From positions 1-5,699 of the forward strand of contig QHWL01000148.1 of the NCBI GenBank assembly GCA_003222555.1: a stretch of DNA of 5,699 bases. The letters run 5' to 3'. The notes below the pieces were generated by a model. It did not search any database, had not been told where the DNA came from, and saw only the letters and a list, made by a program, of their open reading frames with translations. Below are positions 1 to 5,538 of this stretch, in pieces. Both the position numbers and the translations under genes were made by a program. Origin of the DNA: Acidobacteriota bacterium (GTDB taxonomy: Bacteria; Acidobacteriota; Vicinamibacteria; Vicinamibacterales; CAVVIG01). Each line of letters opens with the position of its first letter. The stretch's first letter is position 1.

Positions 1-23
1 GTGAAGAGCTTGATGAGGGGCGT

Positions 24-29
24 TATACT
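24..29 (+). promoter_or_regulatory. Possible -10 box (TATACT) for the MBL-fold gene
   Basis: TATACT matches the sigma-70 -10 consensus at 5 of 6 positions and lies about 90 bp upstream of the start codon of the + strand gene. The matching -35 region would fall at the very first bases of the window (GTGAAG at 1-6 with a 17-bp spacer), which matches poorly. The call therefore rests on the -10 alone. Chance occurrence is quite possible. Confidence 0.25.
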
Positions 30-106
30 ATGCCGATTTCACGCGGGCAGCATGACGGCGTGGGAATGTGTGGACGGCGGGTCCAGTGGGTGTGACTTGG
101 AGGTTA

Positions 107-113
107 AAGGAGG
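107..113 (+). promoter_or_regulatory. Strong Shine-Dalgarno fixing the MBL gene start
   Basis: AAGGAGG is a full match to the anti-Shine-Dalgarno and lies 4 nt before ATG 118. A second GGAGG lies just upstream (99-103). The open frame continues upstream to base 1, but a Sec signal peptide begins exactly at ATG 118, so this site decides the start. Confidence 0.8.
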
Positions 114-117
114 CCCC

Positions 118-1680
118 ATGACACGAAAGCTATGTGTTCTCGTCGCAGTGCTGGCCTTGATGGTGATCACCGTCGGAACGGCGTCAGCCCAGGATGCCAA
201 GGCGGTCTTGCAGGCCGCTTCCAGGGCCATGGGTGCTCCAAAAACGGTTCAGATCACCGGAACCGGCTGGAACGCCGCCGTGGGTCAGAGCTTCAGTCCG
301 GAGGCGGATTGGCCGAGGTTCGAGGTGACGCGCTACACACGCACCATCGATTACGACGCCAAGTCCTCGCGCGAGGAGCTCACCCGCAGACAGGGAAACA
401 ATCCGCCTCGCGGGGGCGGTGGCACGCCGCTCCAGGGTGAGCAACAGCAGGTCGCCATCGTCAGCGGCAACTACGCCTGGAACATGCAGGATGGAAAGGC
501 TGTGCCGCAGCCAGGCCAATATCTCGCGGGGATCCCTATTCCGGAGTTCAGGCAGCTCGATCTCTTGCTGACGCCGCACGGGTTCCTCAGGGCGGCGATG
601 GCCGCGAACAACCCGACGGCCATTTCGTTGACGTTGCCGGCATCGCCGGGCGCTATCACACAGAATGGGAAGGCGACGCTCGTTTCATTCACCGCGATGG
701 GGAAGTACAGAGTCGTAGGGACGTTCAACGACCAGAATCTGCTCGAGATGGTCCACACGTGGATTCCCAACCCGGTCTATGGGGACATGCTGTACGAGCT
801 GCGCTACACGAACTACAAGGATTTCGGCGGCGTGAAGTTCCCGACCATGCTCCATATCCACCAGGGTGACCCGCGGTTGAGCGCCGCGCACAACTCCATG
901 GAGATCACGCTGACCAACGTCCAACCGAACGTGAGTGTCGCCGCGATCGCTGTGCCGGAGGAGGTGCGAAGGGCAACCGCGCCACCGGTTCGCGCGGAGT
1001 CGCAGAAGCTGGCGGATGGCATCTGGCTCATCGCCGGGGGTACTCATAACAGCGTTGCCGTCGACTTCCAGGATTTTGTCACGGTGATCGAGGCGCCGCT
1101 GAACGAGGAACGCTCCCTCGCCGTGCTCGCGGAAGTGGGCAGACTCATTCCCAACAAGCCGATTCGCTACGTCGTGAACACGCATCACCATTTCGATCAC
1201 ACGGGCGGGCTCCGTACGTATCTCGCACAGGGCGCCACCATCGTCACCCATCACGAGAATCGCGACTACCTCGACCGGGTGTTGTTCAGCCCGGCGCCGC
1301 GGACATTACAGCCCGATCGGTTCTCCGCTTACTATCCGTACTTCTCCGGCGGCAGGCGTCCGCTCCCCATCGAAACGGTGAATCAGAAGTACGTGATCAG
1401 CGACGGTGCGCGGACGCTCGACCTTTACCCAGTGCAAGGACTCAACCACAACCCCTTCATGCTCGTGGCGTACTTTCCCAAGGAAAAGATCCTGGTCAAT
1501 GCTGACCTGTATACGCCACCCGCGCAGGGCGCACCGGCTCCGGCGCCCAACGCCAATATGAGGTCGTTGAATCAGAACATCCAGCGCCTCAAGCTGGACG
1601 TCGCACAACACGTACCCATCCACGGGCAGCCCGGGCCGGCGAGCCAGTTCGTGCAGATTATGGGAAGAGGGACAAATTAG
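118..1680 (+). CDS. Secreted MBL-fold metallo-hydrolase with long N-terminal domain
   Basis: This 520-residue exported protein has a metallo-beta-lactamase hydrolase domain at its C-terminus. Residues 1-24 are a Sec signal peptide: M-T-R-K, a hydrophobic core, then T-A-S-A before Q25. Residues 25 to about 300 form an extension rich in predicted beta strands that I cannot assign, with a Gly/Pro-rich patch near residues 95-105. The MBL domain runs from about 310 to 515. Its metal ligands are visible: HxHxDH at H356, H358, D360 and H361, then H444 in GLNHN, D463 in VNADLY, and H502 in PIHGQ. The set is complete, so a dinuclear metal site and catalytic activity are expected. The substrate cannot be read from sequence; the superfamily includes beta-lactamases, lactonases, glyoxalases and phosphodiesterases. 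The start is ATG 118, behind a strong ribosome binding site. It is the only + strand gene here and converges on the minus-strand genes. Confidence 0.88.
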   Translation: MTRKLCVLVAVLALMVITVGTASAQDAKAVLQAASRAMGAPKTVQITGTGWNAAVGQSFSPEADWPRFEVTRYTRTIDYDAKSSREELTRRQGNNPPRGGGGTPLQGEQQQVAIVSGNYAWNMQDGKAVPQPGQYLAGIPIPEFRQLDLLLTPHGFLRAAMAANNPTAISLTLPASPGAITQNGKATLVSFTAMGKYRVVGTFNDQNLLEMVHTWIPNPVYGDMLYELRYTNYKDFGGVKFPTMLHIHQGDPRLSAAHNSMEITLTNVQPNVSVAAIAVPEEVRRATAPPVRAESQKLADGIWLIAGGTHNSVAVDFQDFVTVIEAPLNEERSLAVLAEVGRLIPNKPIRYVVNTHHHFDHTGGLRTYLAQGATIVTHHENRDYLDRVLFSPAPRTLQPDRFSAYYPYFSGGRRPLPIETVNQKYVISDGARTLDLYPVQGLNHNPFMLVAYFPKEKILVNADLYTPPAQGAPAPAPNANMRSLNQNIQRLKLDVAQHVPIHGQPGPASQFVQIMGRGTN

Positions 1681-1702
1681 GGGTATCGAGTTAAGGGGTA
1701 AG

Positions 1703-1712
1703 TGAGCGCTCA
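1703..1712. repeat. 10-bp perfect palindrome TGAGCGCTCA
   Basis: TGAGCGCTCA is self-complementary over all 10 bases. It lies 22 bp after the MBL stop codon and just before the longer inverted repeat at 1715-1763. It could be part of the same composite element or a protein binding site. No function is shown by sequence alone. Confidence 0.4.
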
Positions 1713-1714
1713 AC

Positions 1715-1763
1715 GTGGAAAGTAAGTGGGAAGTGCACCGTGCACTGTCCGCTTACTTTTCGC
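1715..1763 (+). terminator. Long imperfect inverted repeat, possible terminator after the MBL gene
   Basis: The core is a 41-bp imperfect palindrome centred on base 1739. Outer arms AAAGTAAGTGG (1719-1729) and CCGCTTACTTT (1749-1759) pair with one T-G mismatch. Inner arms AGTGCAC (1732-1738) and GTGCACT (1740-1746) pair perfectly around a single C. As RNA the stem can be extended by wobble pairs to 1715/1763. It begins 35 nt after the MBL stop and is followed by a modest T-rich stretch (TTTCTAGTTT), so it could end + strand transcription. The stem is only moderately GC-rich and the T tract is weak. A REP-like or mobile-element-derived repeat is the main alternative. Confidence 0.5.
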
Positions 1764-1941
1764 TTTCTAGTTTGAACGCCGCATATTCCACGGACTCAGG
1801 ATTCCAGTGTCAACGCTCCGGGCGGAACGCTGACTTACATGATGATGCCTCCGGCCGCATCGTGTCGGTCTGGGATCGTGTTCAAGCGAATTTCGGCGCA
1901 TGGACCGTCGATTGGTGGCCGGCCCGCGTTTGCGTGACTCC
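1764..1941. other. Non-coding stretch, nothing recognisable
   Basis: No frame on either strand gives a protein that I recognise, and no start codon here has a convincing ribosome binding site. It lies directly beyond the stop codon of the truncated SBBP stub. It may be decayed or replaced DNA that once held the rest of that gene, but no propeller-like residues are visible in any minus-strand frame. Confidence 0.4.
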
Positions 1942-2187
1942 TTAACAGGGAGCGCCACCAGCATCGCAGACCCGTTTCAAGGCGTTCTCCGTAGTCACAA
2001 AGAGCTTCGACGCGGTCGTTCCGGTTGCGTAAATGTTCCCGACGCTGTCGACGGCGATTGCCGCCACCGTCGCGTCCTGTACGGTTGCCGTAATCGATAC
2101 GTGCTGGGCGAAGACAAATGTGCCCGAGAGGCCAACGGCCGATCCACACGCGAAGGCAACGAGCACTTTCATGAGACGCCGGATCAT
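1942..2187 (-). pseudogene. Truncated SBBP beta-propeller protein, N-terminal stub
   Basis: The 81-residue frame begins with a good Sec signal peptide: residues 1-27, M-I-R-R start, hydrophobic core, then F-V-F-A before Q28. It is followed by a single motif of the SBBP (beta-propeller repeat) type: AIAVDSVGNIYATGTT at 43-58, then F-V-T-T-E-N-A-L at 63-70 and a Cys pair at C74 and C81. Members of this family normally have many such repeats and continue with a D-A-F-V-x-K-L-like strand. Here the frame ends at TAA straight after the P-C of the first repeat, and the other two frames do not resume it. I read it as the broken 5' end of a larger exported gene. The start at 2187 fits the signal peptide but has no clear ribosome binding site; M6 (2172) is an alternative. 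A short functional secreted protein is possible but less likely. Confidence 0.6.
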
Positions 2188-2231
2188 AGATATCCGGGAA
2201 CGATAGCCGGCATTAAGAGGCCGTTCTCTCG

Positions 2232-2249
2232 CGCTGGGGCTTCCCAGCG
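2232..2249. repeat. Perfect 7-bp stem hairpin
   Basis: CGCTGGG (2232-2238) and CCCAGCG (2243-2249) are perfectly complementary around the loop GCTT. It lies between the PIN toxin stop and the SBBP stub on the minus strand. There is no T tract on either side, so a Rho-independent terminator is not supported. It could be a leader hairpin of the stub gene. Confidence 0.45.
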
Positions 2250-2262
2250 GCATCGCGCAACG

Positions 2263-2280
2263 CCGGTGTGCACGCACCGG
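2263..2280. repeat. Near-perfect palindrome downstream of the PIN toxin gene
   Basis: CCGGTG (2263-2268) pairs with CACCGG (2275-2280), and the inner bases almost continue the stem. It lies 33 bp beyond the toxin stop codon on the minus strand, next to the hairpin at 2232-2249. It might slow or end transcription of the toxin-antitoxin pair, but no T tract follows. Confidence 0.4.
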
Positions 2281-2313
2281 TGAATCTCCGAGGAATTCGT
2301 CAGATGCCCCCTT

Positions 2314-2724
2314 TCATGACGCGCTCGGGGTCAGCACCGGAATGGCATGACGGCCGCGTCGGCGATAGACTTTGAAGTCGGTGACGTCCACGGTCACCAC
2401 TTTGCAGTCCCACCATTTCTCGCTCATAGCGACCAGGCAGGCGTCGGCAAGGTCCATCGGCTGGTCGGCATACTTGCGGACCAGTTCGCGGACCCGGGTG
2501 TGGTGTTCACATAGATTCCACGCGCAGACCAAAAGGCCATCAGCCACTGCCGCCAAGATCGGGTCCGCGTCGCCAAGAAAATGTGCCGCTTCAGTCAGAA
2601 CCGCTTCGCAGGTGTAAAGCGGCAGGGGTAAGTGGCGCAGCAAGTCCTTCGCCCAGGAACCAAACCGCGGTTCTTCGCGCGCCAGTGCGGAGACCAGCGG
2701 TCCAGTGTCGAGGAGGTGGATCAT
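2314..2724 (-). CDS. PIN-domain ribonuclease toxin (VapC-like)
   Basis: This 136-residue protein matches the size and pattern of PIN-domain toxins of type II toxin-antitoxin systems, which are metal-dependent RNases. It opens with LLDTGPLVSAL, where D6 is the first acidic metal ligand. E45 sits in CEAVLTEAAHFL, D91 and D94 in MDLADACLVAM, and D113 or D116 in TVDVTDF. The acidic set is complete, so the enzyme looks active. The C-terminal part (VVTVDVTDFKVYRRRGR, then IPVL) is typical of the family. The start is ATG 2724, because it overlaps the antitoxin stop as ATGA (translational coupling) and gives a protein starting right at the first PIN strand. The same frame extends upstream to 2913, but that part runs through the antitoxin gene and is not needed. 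The RNA target cannot be read from sequence. Confidence 0.85.
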   Translation of the reverse strand: MIHLLDTGPLVSALAREEPRFGSWAKDLLRHLPLPLYTCEAVLTEAAHFLGDADPILAAVADGLLVCAWNLCEHHTRVRELVRKYADQPMDLADACLVAMSEKWWDCKVVTVDVTDFKVYRRRGRHAIPVLTPSAS

Positions 2725-2960
2725 CCCTTGTGCCTGCGGCGCCGAGCGAAGGCACGCCTGATGTTCGCGTTGGTCGGCGCAGGCACGGTGACATTGGTCG
2801 AGCCGAGATGAGGCTCCCAGGGCGATTGGCTCGCGGCCTGCGTCCGCTGGCGGACGGCTCCGCGCACGTACTCTGCCACGCTTTCCCTCACGGCCGCGGC
2901 GGCCTTTTCCCACCGCGCCTTCTCCTCAGCAGGCACCCGGATGGTCAGTGTTTCACTCAT
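2721..2960 (-). CDS. Ribbon-helix-helix antitoxin of the PIN toxin
   Basis: This 79-residue protein has the shape of a CopG/RHH-type antitoxin. Residues 1-10 (MSETLTIRVP) form the DNA-contacting ribbon, followed by two helices at about 11-22 and 26-40 with E-S-V-A-E-Y-V-R. The tail at 47-79 (PWEP, then STNVTVPAPTN, then an Arg-rich end) would wrap and block the toxin, as is known for such antitoxins. It ends inside the toxin start (ATGA overlap), so the two are co-expressed, antitoxin first. ATG 2960 was chosen because the ribbon begins there. A longer frame to 3014 would add residues that do not resemble the family. No clear Shine-Dalgarno precedes it. Autorepression at its own promoter is expected from the family and a small palindrome lies there. 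Confidence 0.8.
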   Translation of the reverse strand: MSETLTIRVPAEEKARWEKAAAAVRESVAEYVRGAVRQRTQAASQSPWEPHLGSTNVTVPAPTNANIRRAFARRRRHKG

Positions 2961-2967
2961 GTCAGCA

Positions 2968-2996
2968 GTGTCACACACCCCGATTTCGGTTGTCAA
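2968..2996 (-). promoter_or_regulatory. Possible promoter and operator of the toxin-antitoxin pair
   Basis: A perfect -35 hexamer TTGACA is at 2991-2996 on the minus strand. At 17-18 bp spacing the -10 region is weak (TGACAC or GACACT). It overlaps the short palindrome GTGTCACAC (2968-2976), which lies 8-16 bp before the antitoxin start. RHH antitoxins usually bind such short palindromes in their own promoter, so an operator overlapping the -10 is plausible. The weak -10 keeps confidence low. Confidence 0.3.
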
Positions 2997-3006
2997 AGCT
3001 TTAACC

Positions 3007-3050
3007 CTCGCCATAGCGAGCGGACTTTGTTGGGCCGCTATGCCAGCGGT
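3007..3050. repeat. Two small hairpins at the end of the GMC gene
   Basis: CTCGC (3007-3011) pairs with GCGAG (3016-3020), loop CATA. CCGCT (3036-3040) pairs with AGCGG (3046-3050), loop ATGCC, and includes the GMC stop codon. Together they fill the space between the dehydrogenase gene and the toxin-antitoxin promoter. They may weaken read-through, but the stems are short and no T tract follows. Confidence 0.3.
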
Positions 3051-4759
3051 CCGGGCTTGTTCTTGTAACGATTCGCGATGGCATCGGCGCTCATGTAGGC
3101 GAGCGCCTGGATGGTGAGCGTGGGATTGAAACCGCTCATAGACGGGTACGTCGAGCTGCCGATGATGAAGAGATTCGGGATGTCCCAGCTCTGGCCGTAG
3201 CGGTTCACCACTGAAGTCTTCGGATCACTCCCCATCCGCGTGCCGCCCTCGTGGTGTGCGCCCGGTGCGCCCGCGCCCAGGGGTGAACGCCACACATGCG
3301 TCGCACCCATCGCCCGCCCCAGCTCTTCCAACTTCCCCAGCAAGAACTCGACGCGCGCCAGCTCGTTGGGCCGCCGCCAGTCGTAGGTCAGACGTGGCGC
3401 CGGCAAGCCCCACTGATCGCGCACGTTCGGATCGAGATCGATCGTCTGGTCGGCGTACGGCAGGTTGTCGGTCTGCGCGATGATTGCCGCGTACCGCGCG
3501 AAGTACTTCGAGAGGAAGTCGCGATATGCCGCGCCCCACCGCGGGACGCCCGGCGGCGGGTTCATGCTCATCGCTGCGCCGATCGGGCCGCCCTCCAGGT
3601 CGGCGGGAGTGATCGAGATCTGCGCGCCGCGGATGAAGCCCAGGCCGCTGTGGTCGAAATTGTCGGCGTTGCAGTCGTCCAGGCTATGCTTCTGGGCGTT
3701 GGGTCCCATATAGATGTTGACGAATCGATCGTCGAACGCGGCAAACACTCTCGCTCCGATGTGGGCCATCAGATGCTTGCCCACCTGGCCGCTCGAGTTG
3801 GCCAGGCCGTTGGGGAACTTTGCCGTCTTGGAAAGCAACAGCAAGCGCGTGTTGTCGTAGATGAAGGGAGCGAGAATGACGAGCTCGGCTTCGATCGTGT
3901 TGTCTGAGCCGTCCGAGCCCCAGTACGACACGCCGGTCACACGCCCGCTATTGTCACTCTTCACGCGGTAGCACATGGTGCCGGTGAGCAACTTGAAGTT
4001 GCCGGTCGCATCGGCCTCGGGCAGCTTCGTGACCAGGATGCTCGATTTCGCGCCGATGTGGCAGCCGAACGCCTGGCAAAAGCCGCAGTAGGTGCAGCCC
4101 GGCCGGCCCTGATAGGTTTGCGAGAGGATCGCGCGCGGCGATGAAAACGGGTGGTAGCCAAGCTTGCGGGCCCCGGCTGCGAAGATGACGCCCGATTGAT
4201 CCGCCATCAACGGCGGCAGCGGATACTCGCGGCGGCGCGGCGCTTCGAACGGGTTGCCGCCTTCGATCTTGCGGCCCTGCAGATTGCCCGCCCTGCCGGA
4301 CACGCCGAGCTCGTATTCGGCGCGATCGTAGAAAGGCTCCAGATCCGCGTAGGTCAACGGCCAGTCGATGAGCGAGCAATCCTTCGGGATCGCTGACGCT
4401 CCGTAGCGCTCAATGGTCTGCGACCGCGAGCGGAAATCGTCCTCGTGAAAGCGCCAGGAGATTGCGCCGTAGTGCACGGTACCGCCGCCCGCCTGGTTGC
4501 CGTAATTGAGAATCGGGAGCGGATTCGCGCGCGCCTTCGCGTTCGGCCGCCAGGTGACCGGCTGGCGCTTCGCGTTCGGGCGCAGGTCCTGTCGCTGGAA
4601 GTAGCGCAATTCATCGAGCGCGCTGAAGTCCGCAGTGGCCAGGCGCGGCCCGCGCTCCAGCCCAATAACCTTCATGCCTGCTTTGCCCAGCTCGGCCGCG
4701 AGAATCCCCCCTGCGGCGCCCATACCGACGATGACGACATCGGTTTTTTCGGTGGCCAT
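3038..4759 (-). CDS. GMC oxidoreductase, gluconate 2-dehydrogenase-type large subunit
   Basis: This 573-residue FAD-dependent dehydrogenase belongs to the GMC family, in the branch holding gluconate 2-dehydrogenase large subunits and related sugar dehydrogenases. The FAD-binding Rossmann motif is at 8-37 (VVIVGMGAAGG, G12, G14, G17, with E35 in LERG). NYGNQAGGGTVHYG at about 85-98 fits the second FAD motif. A cysteine cluster at 222-233 (CTYCGFCQAFGC) is where this branch can bind an Fe-S cluster. The C-terminal active site shows H503 in HEGGTRMG and N545 in SGFNPTLT, the conserved H/N pair. It has no signal peptide of its own and should be exported with the Tat-signal small subunit encoded 3 bp upstream. 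The Shine-Dalgarno GGAAGG is inside the upstream gene. The substrate is probably a sugar, sugar acid or alcohol, not fixed by sequence. No cytochrome gene follows; the toxin-antitoxin pair does. Confidence 0.9.
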   Translation of the reverse strand: MATEKTDVVIVGMGAAGGILAAELGKAGMKVIGLERGPRLATADFSALDELRYFQRQDLRPNAKRQPVTWRPNAKARANPLPILNYGNQAGGGTVHYGAISWRFHEDDFRSRSQTIERYGASAIPKDCSLIDWPLTYADLEPFYDRAEYELGVSGRAGNLQGRKIEGGNPFEAPRRREYPLPPLMADQSGVIFAAGARKLGYHPFSSPRAILSQTYQGRPGCTYCGFCQAFGCHIGAKSSILVTKLPEADATGNFKLLTGTMCYRVKSDNSGRVTGVSYWGSDGSDNTIEAELVILAPFIYDNTRLLLLSKTAKFPNGLANSSGQVGKHLMAHIGARVFAAFDDRFVNIYMGPNAQKHSLDDCNADNFDHSGLGFIRGAQISITPADLEGGPIGAAMSMNPPPGVPRWGAAYRDFLSKYFARYAAIIAQTDNLPYADQTIDLDPNVRDQWGLPAPRLTYDWRRPNELARVEFLLGKLEELGRAMGATHVWRSPLGAGAPGAHHEGGTRMGSDPKTSVVNRYGQSWDIPNLFIIGSSTYPSMSGFNPTLTIQALAYMSADAIANRYKNKPGPLA

Positions 4760-4762
4760 CGC

Positions 4763-5452
4763 TCATGCCTTCCGCGCCGGGCCTTTACCCTGCGCTTGCA
4801 GGCCGATCATGGGTGCGCGCGTGAACGCTTGCCTATTCTGCAGATCCGCCGGCGTGAACATCGCTTGCGCGCCGGGGAAGCCCACCAGACGCCAGCCCGC
4901 GAAGTCCTTGTTGCCGCCGTAGATCGGGTCGGCAAACATGCCTTCCATGGTGTGCGTGCGGACGGTGTCGAAAAACACCTGCGCTGTGGGCCACGTGAAT
5001 CCGGTGGCCTTGCCTTGCTCGAGCGCCGTAATCACTTCGTCCTGCCGCGCGGCATTCAGCCGGACGAAAGGCTCGTGATAGGTCTTGCGACAATACGCAT
5101 CGAGCTGAGCGAGCCCGCGCCGGTAGAAATCCTGAAGATCGGCGTAGGCGCCGGCGAGCGCCAGGTCGATGTAATTGAGCACCCCCGCATCGCGCGCACC
5201 CGGCTTGTCGGGCGCGCCGGGCATGAGCCGCTCGGTGAACGCGGCAATCGTGGCGGCATTTTCGTCGTTGAAGAACGCGCCGTGCTCGACGACATTCGAG
5301 TGCGGCTGGATCGTCGCGGGCGCGCCCGTTTCCGGGCGTTGCTCGTGAGCCTGCGTAAGCGCGCCGGGCACTAGCCCCGCACCGGCAACGGCGCCCGCGC
5401 CGGCCGCGGCGCGCACCAAGAATGCGCGCCGAGTGGCATCATGCGTGCTCAT
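4763..5452 (-). CDS. Gluconate 2-dehydrogenase subunit 3 family protein, Tat-exported small subunit
   Basis: This 229-residue protein carries a twin-arginine signal, T-R-R-A-F-L-V-R at 7-14, an Ala/Gly-rich hydrophobic stretch at 15-32 and a likely cleavage after T-Q-A (residue 35). The mature part matches the gluconate 2-dehydrogenase subunit 3 family: RLMPGAPDKPGARDAGVLNYID at about 75-96, a helical middle with FYRRGLAQLDAY (109-120), and the hallmark stretch EGMFADPIYGGN (170-181) followed by GWRLVGFPG (186-194). In this family the small subunit acts as chaperone and Tat carrier for the folded FAD subunit, which has no signal. That fits the GMC gene beginning 3 bp after this stop codon. 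ATG 5452 is preceded by AGGGGA at 5-nt spacing, and an in-frame stop just upstream (5468-5470) excludes a longer form. The length is typical of the family. Confidence 0.88.
   Translation of the reverse strand: MSTHDATRRAFLVRAAAGAGAVAGAGLVPGALTQAHEQRPETGAPATIQPHSNVVEHGAFFNDENAATIAAFTERLMPGAPDKPGARDAGVLNYIDLALAGAYADLQDFYRRGLAQLDAYCRKTYHEPFVRLNAARQDEVITALEQGKATGFTWPTAQVFFDTVRTHTMEGMFADPIYGGNKDFAGWRLVGFPGAQAMFTPADLQNRQAFTRAPMIGLQAQGKGPARKA
4768..4773 (-). promoter_or_regulatory. Ribosome binding site of the GMC gene
   Basis: GGAAGG lies 8 nt before ATG 4759, inside the last codons of the small-subunit gene. It supports the 573-residue start and coupled translation of the two subunits. Confidence 0.6.
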
Positions 5453-5471
5453 GCTTGTCCCCTGTTGTCAT
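5439..5471 (-). other. Possible 10-codon upstream ORF overlapping the small-subunit start
   Basis: ATG 5471 sits 6 nt after GAGGAG, the best Shine-Dalgarno in this gap, and opens a frame for MTTGDKHEHA before TGA at 5439-5441. It overlaps the first 14 bases of the Tat-signal gene in another frame. It could couple or tune translation of the dehydrogenase subunits, or it could be chance. A sequence error in the GGGG run between the two ATGs is another possibility. Confidence 0.25.
5458..5463 (-). promoter_or_regulatory. Ribosome binding site of the small-subunit gene
   Basis: AGGGGA lies 5 nt before ATG 5452. A stronger site, GAGGAG (5478-5483), lies further upstream but serves an out-of-frame ATG at 5471 (see the mini-ORF entry). 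Confidence 0.5.
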
Positions 5472-5538
5472 CGTCAGCTCCTCGCAAAAAACGGGTTGAC
5501 GTCTACCCTAGCTATGCGGCAGTTTTCGGATCCACAGG

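Noticed and set aside
1..117. Extension of the MBL gene to base 1 of the window.
   Set aside because: The added residues are unlike a signal peptide, while ATG 118 has a near-perfect Shine-Dalgarno and starts a typical Sec signal.
685..1254. A 189-codon open frame on the minus strand inside the MBL gene.
   Set aside because: It is antisense to conserved MBL coding sequence and shows no recognisable motif.
1797..1832. Minus-strand words VSVPPGALTLES that might continue the SBBP protein.
   Set aside because: They lie over 100 bp beyond the stub's stop, in isolation between stop codons, and do not show the propeller pattern.
1776..1938. A + strand frame reading SVNAPGGTLTYMMMPP, which looks protein-like.
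   Set aside because: There is no start codon with a ribosome site and no known family that I can name. It is short and stops at 1936-1938. It was left as unassigned sequence.
2725..2913. A longer start for the PIN toxin (199 residues in all).
   Set aside because: The extra N-terminus is Arg-rich translation of the antitoxin gene in another frame. ATG 2724 gives the normal PIN start and the ATGA overlap.
4445..5374. A 309-codon open frame on the + strand opposite the dehydrogenase subunits.
   Set aside because: It is Arg/Leu/Val/Ala-rich low-information protein, lies antisense to two well-supported genes and has no domain. Long antisense frames are expected in GC-rich DNA.
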